DNA of 49,643 nucleotides from JBAXEO01 sp964541375 (GTDB lineage Bacteria; Actinomycetota; Coriobacteriia; Anaerosomatales; JAAXUF01): NCBI GenBank assembly GCA_964541375.1, contig CAZIPT010000007.1:1-49643 (forward strand), in the 5' to 3' direction. Positions 48,292-49,643 of the stretch are shown piece after piece. The first letter of the stretch is position 1; the number at the start of each line of letters is the position of its first letter. Made by a program: the position numbers and the translations under genes. The notes under the pieces were generated by a model that saw only the letters and a list, made by a program, of their open reading frames with translations, had not been told where the DNA came from and did not search any database.

Positions 48292-49643
48292 TCAGTATAG
48301 CAGGAGACTGCGGCCCGTCCACTCCGACGGCGCGTCCACTCCGACCAAATCGAGGAGGGTCGGCGCCACATCAGCCAGTATCCCGCCGGGCGAGAGCGCC
48401 ACGACGCCATCGGCCACGACCACGAACGGCACCGGATCGAGCGTGTGCGCCGTGAACGGTGTGGAGCCGTCGGCGTCCACCATGGCCTCGGCGTTCCCGT
48501 GATCGGCGGTGATGAGCGCTACTCCCCCGCGCTCGCGCACCGCCGAGACGACCGCTCCCACGCCCGCGTCGACTGCCTCAACAGCCGCGACTGCTGCCGA
48601 GAAGTCGCCGGTATGGCCCACCATGTCCCAGTTCGCGAAGTTGACGATGTAGACGTCGGCCGCAGCGACGCGGATCGCCTCGACGAGGAGGCGTGTCACC
48701 TCGGGAGCGCTCATCGCCGGCTGTTGGTCGTAGGTGGCGACCTTGGGACTCGGGACCAGCACGCGGGTCTCGCCATTCTTGGGCTGCTCGGCGCCGCCGT
48801 TGAAGAAGAACGTGACGTGAGCGTACTTTTCGGTTTCGGCGATGTGGAGCTGCCTGAGCCCCTGCTCGGCAAGGACGTCGGCCAGAACGTGTTCCGGAAA
48901 CTCCTTGGGGAACGCGACCGGCGCGGGGATGGTGGGGTCGTACTGGGTCAGGCAGACAAACCGCACAGCGGGGAAGACGGGTCTGTCAAAGCCCTCGAAG
49001 GTGGGATCAGTGAACGCCCGGGTGATCTCGCGGGCGCGATCAGGGCGGAAGTTGAAGAAGATGACCGCATCGCCATCGACGATTCGGGCGTTGGTGACCA
49101 CCGCTGGCTCGACGAACTCGTCGGTCACGCCCGCCGCATAGGACGACCGAACCGCCGTCATCGCGCTGTCGGCCGGAACTCCCTCGCCGAGGACCATCGC
49201 CTGCCATGCGCGCTCAACTCGATCCCACCGGTTGTCGCGATCCATCGCGTAGTAGCGCCCCATGATCGTCGCGACCTCGCCCGTACCGAGGTCGCCCATG
49301 AAGCGCTCCGCGTGCTGCACGAATCCAAGCCCGCTCTTGGGCGGCACATCACGTCCGTCGAGAAATGCATGGACGTACACGCGCTGCGCACCACGCTCGC
49401 GGGCCATCTCGAGAAGCGCGTAGAGGTGTTCTCGGCTGCTGTGAACGCCGCCGTCGGAGAGCAAGCCCATGAAGTGCACCGCGCGGTCATCGCGGACAGC
49501 CGCGTCGATGCTCTCGGCCAGGACCGGGTTGGCGAACAGGGACCGATCGCTGACGGCCAGGTTGATCCGGGTGAGCTCCTGATAGACGACTCGGCCCGCC
49601 CCGATGTTGAGGTGGCCGACCTCGGAGTTGCCCATCTGCCCCT
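48292..49643 (-). CDS. gpmI: 2,3-bisphosphoglycerate-independent phosphoglycerate mutase, 5' end missing
   Basis: About 450 codons are present and the reading frame continues past the right edge (GQMGNSEVGHLNIGAGRVVY starts the visible part). The missing N-terminus should be about 55-65 residues, including the first metal site. NSEVGH carries the catalytic serine; LSDGGVHS, HAFLDGRDVPP and ITADHGNAEAMV give further metal and substrate residues. The enzyme interconverts 3- and 2-phosphoglycerate in glycolysis using Mn. An in-frame ATG at 49635 is internal to the conserved motif and is not the start. Confidence 0.95.
   Translation of the reverse strand, partial: GQMGNSEVGHLNIGAGRVVYQELTRINLAVSDRSLFANPVLAESIDAAVRDDRAVHFMGLLSDGGVHSSREHLYALLEMARERGAQRVYVHAFLDGRDVPPKSGLGFVQHAERFMGDLGTGEVATIMGRYYAMDRDNRWDRVERAWQAMVLGEGVPADSAMTAVRSSYAAGVTDEFVEPAVVTNARIVDGDAVIFFNFRPDRAREITRAFTDPTFEGFDRPVFPAVRFVCLTQYDPTIPAPVAFPKEFPEHVLADVLAEQGLRQLHIAETEKYAHVTFFFNGGAEQPKNGETRVLVPSPKVATYDQQPAMSAPEVTRLLVEAIRVAAADVYIVNFANWDMVGHTGDFSAAVAAVEAVDAGVGAVVSAVRERGGVALITADHGNAEAMVDADGSTPFTAHTLDPVPFVVVADGVVALSPGGILADVAPTLLDLVGVDAPSEWTGRSLLLY

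Overview
The window is GC-rich, gene-dense and fully bacterial. GTG and TTG starts are common, SD sequences are good, and all four tRNAs encode their CCA ends. The content suggests an anaerobic, high-GC bacterium, most likely an actinomycetote of the Coriobacteriia / OPB41 (Anaerosomatales) type. It has UbiA/UbiD/UbiX homologues of the kind used in futalosine-type menaquinone synthesis, an RACo-like corrinoid-protein activator, a PilT ATPase, a complete peptide ABC transporter, and a sigma-54 gene (rpoN) with its own NtrB/NtrC-type pair. The taxonomic assignment is inference; no rRNA or marker comparison was possible.

Layout. 1-785: start of acetyl-CoA synthetase (runs off the left edge). 786-1355: non-coding, with a perfect hairpin. 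1356-4907: xseA-xseB-HIT-RACo run. 5004-6899: membrane zinc peptidase and RNase D. 7054-9932: lipid-kinase-like protein, TerC, a monohaem cytochrome lipoprotein and an unknown membrane protein. 10200-13187: large secreted protein with 16 YVTN repeats. 13644-14099: tRNA-Val, tRNA-Gly and tRNA-Cys. 14149-18030: 51-aa ORF, YqhA, and ubiD-ubiA-ubiX. 18110-26286: operon-like chain from a GAF/PP2C phosphatase through a STAS-HATPase fusion, glycolipid glycosyltransferase, nitroreductase and HAD protein to a membrane phosphatase-superfamily protein.

26387-36356 is the most interesting part. rpoN, a membrane histidine kinase and a sigma-54 activator form one overlapping run. It is followed at once by a near-consensus sigma-54 promoter in front of a small zinc-ribbon membrane protein, an HMA metal chaperone and CcdA. 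Interleaved with this are three copies of an ATACCC-N4/5-GGGTAT palindrome. Each copy lies inside the 17-bp spacer of a recognisable -35/-10 promoter, upstream of ccdA, of a CsoR-family repressor gene (divergent from a CDF transporter), and of a thioredoxin gene (divergent from a membrane-anchored ferrochelatase-like protein). This looks like one small metal/thiol regulon, possibly with two inputs (sigma-54 and CsoR-type).

36372-41602: PHP phosphoesterase, aminotransferase, PilT (interrupted by ten Ns that look like a scaffolding artefact), a 45-aa membrane protein and a UbiB/AarF kinase. 41685-41770: tRNA-Leu. 41828-47709: complete oppABCDF-type operon read right to left. 47976-49643: secG and gpmI (runs off the right edge). 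No insertion sequence, prophage, CRISPR array or origin was seen.
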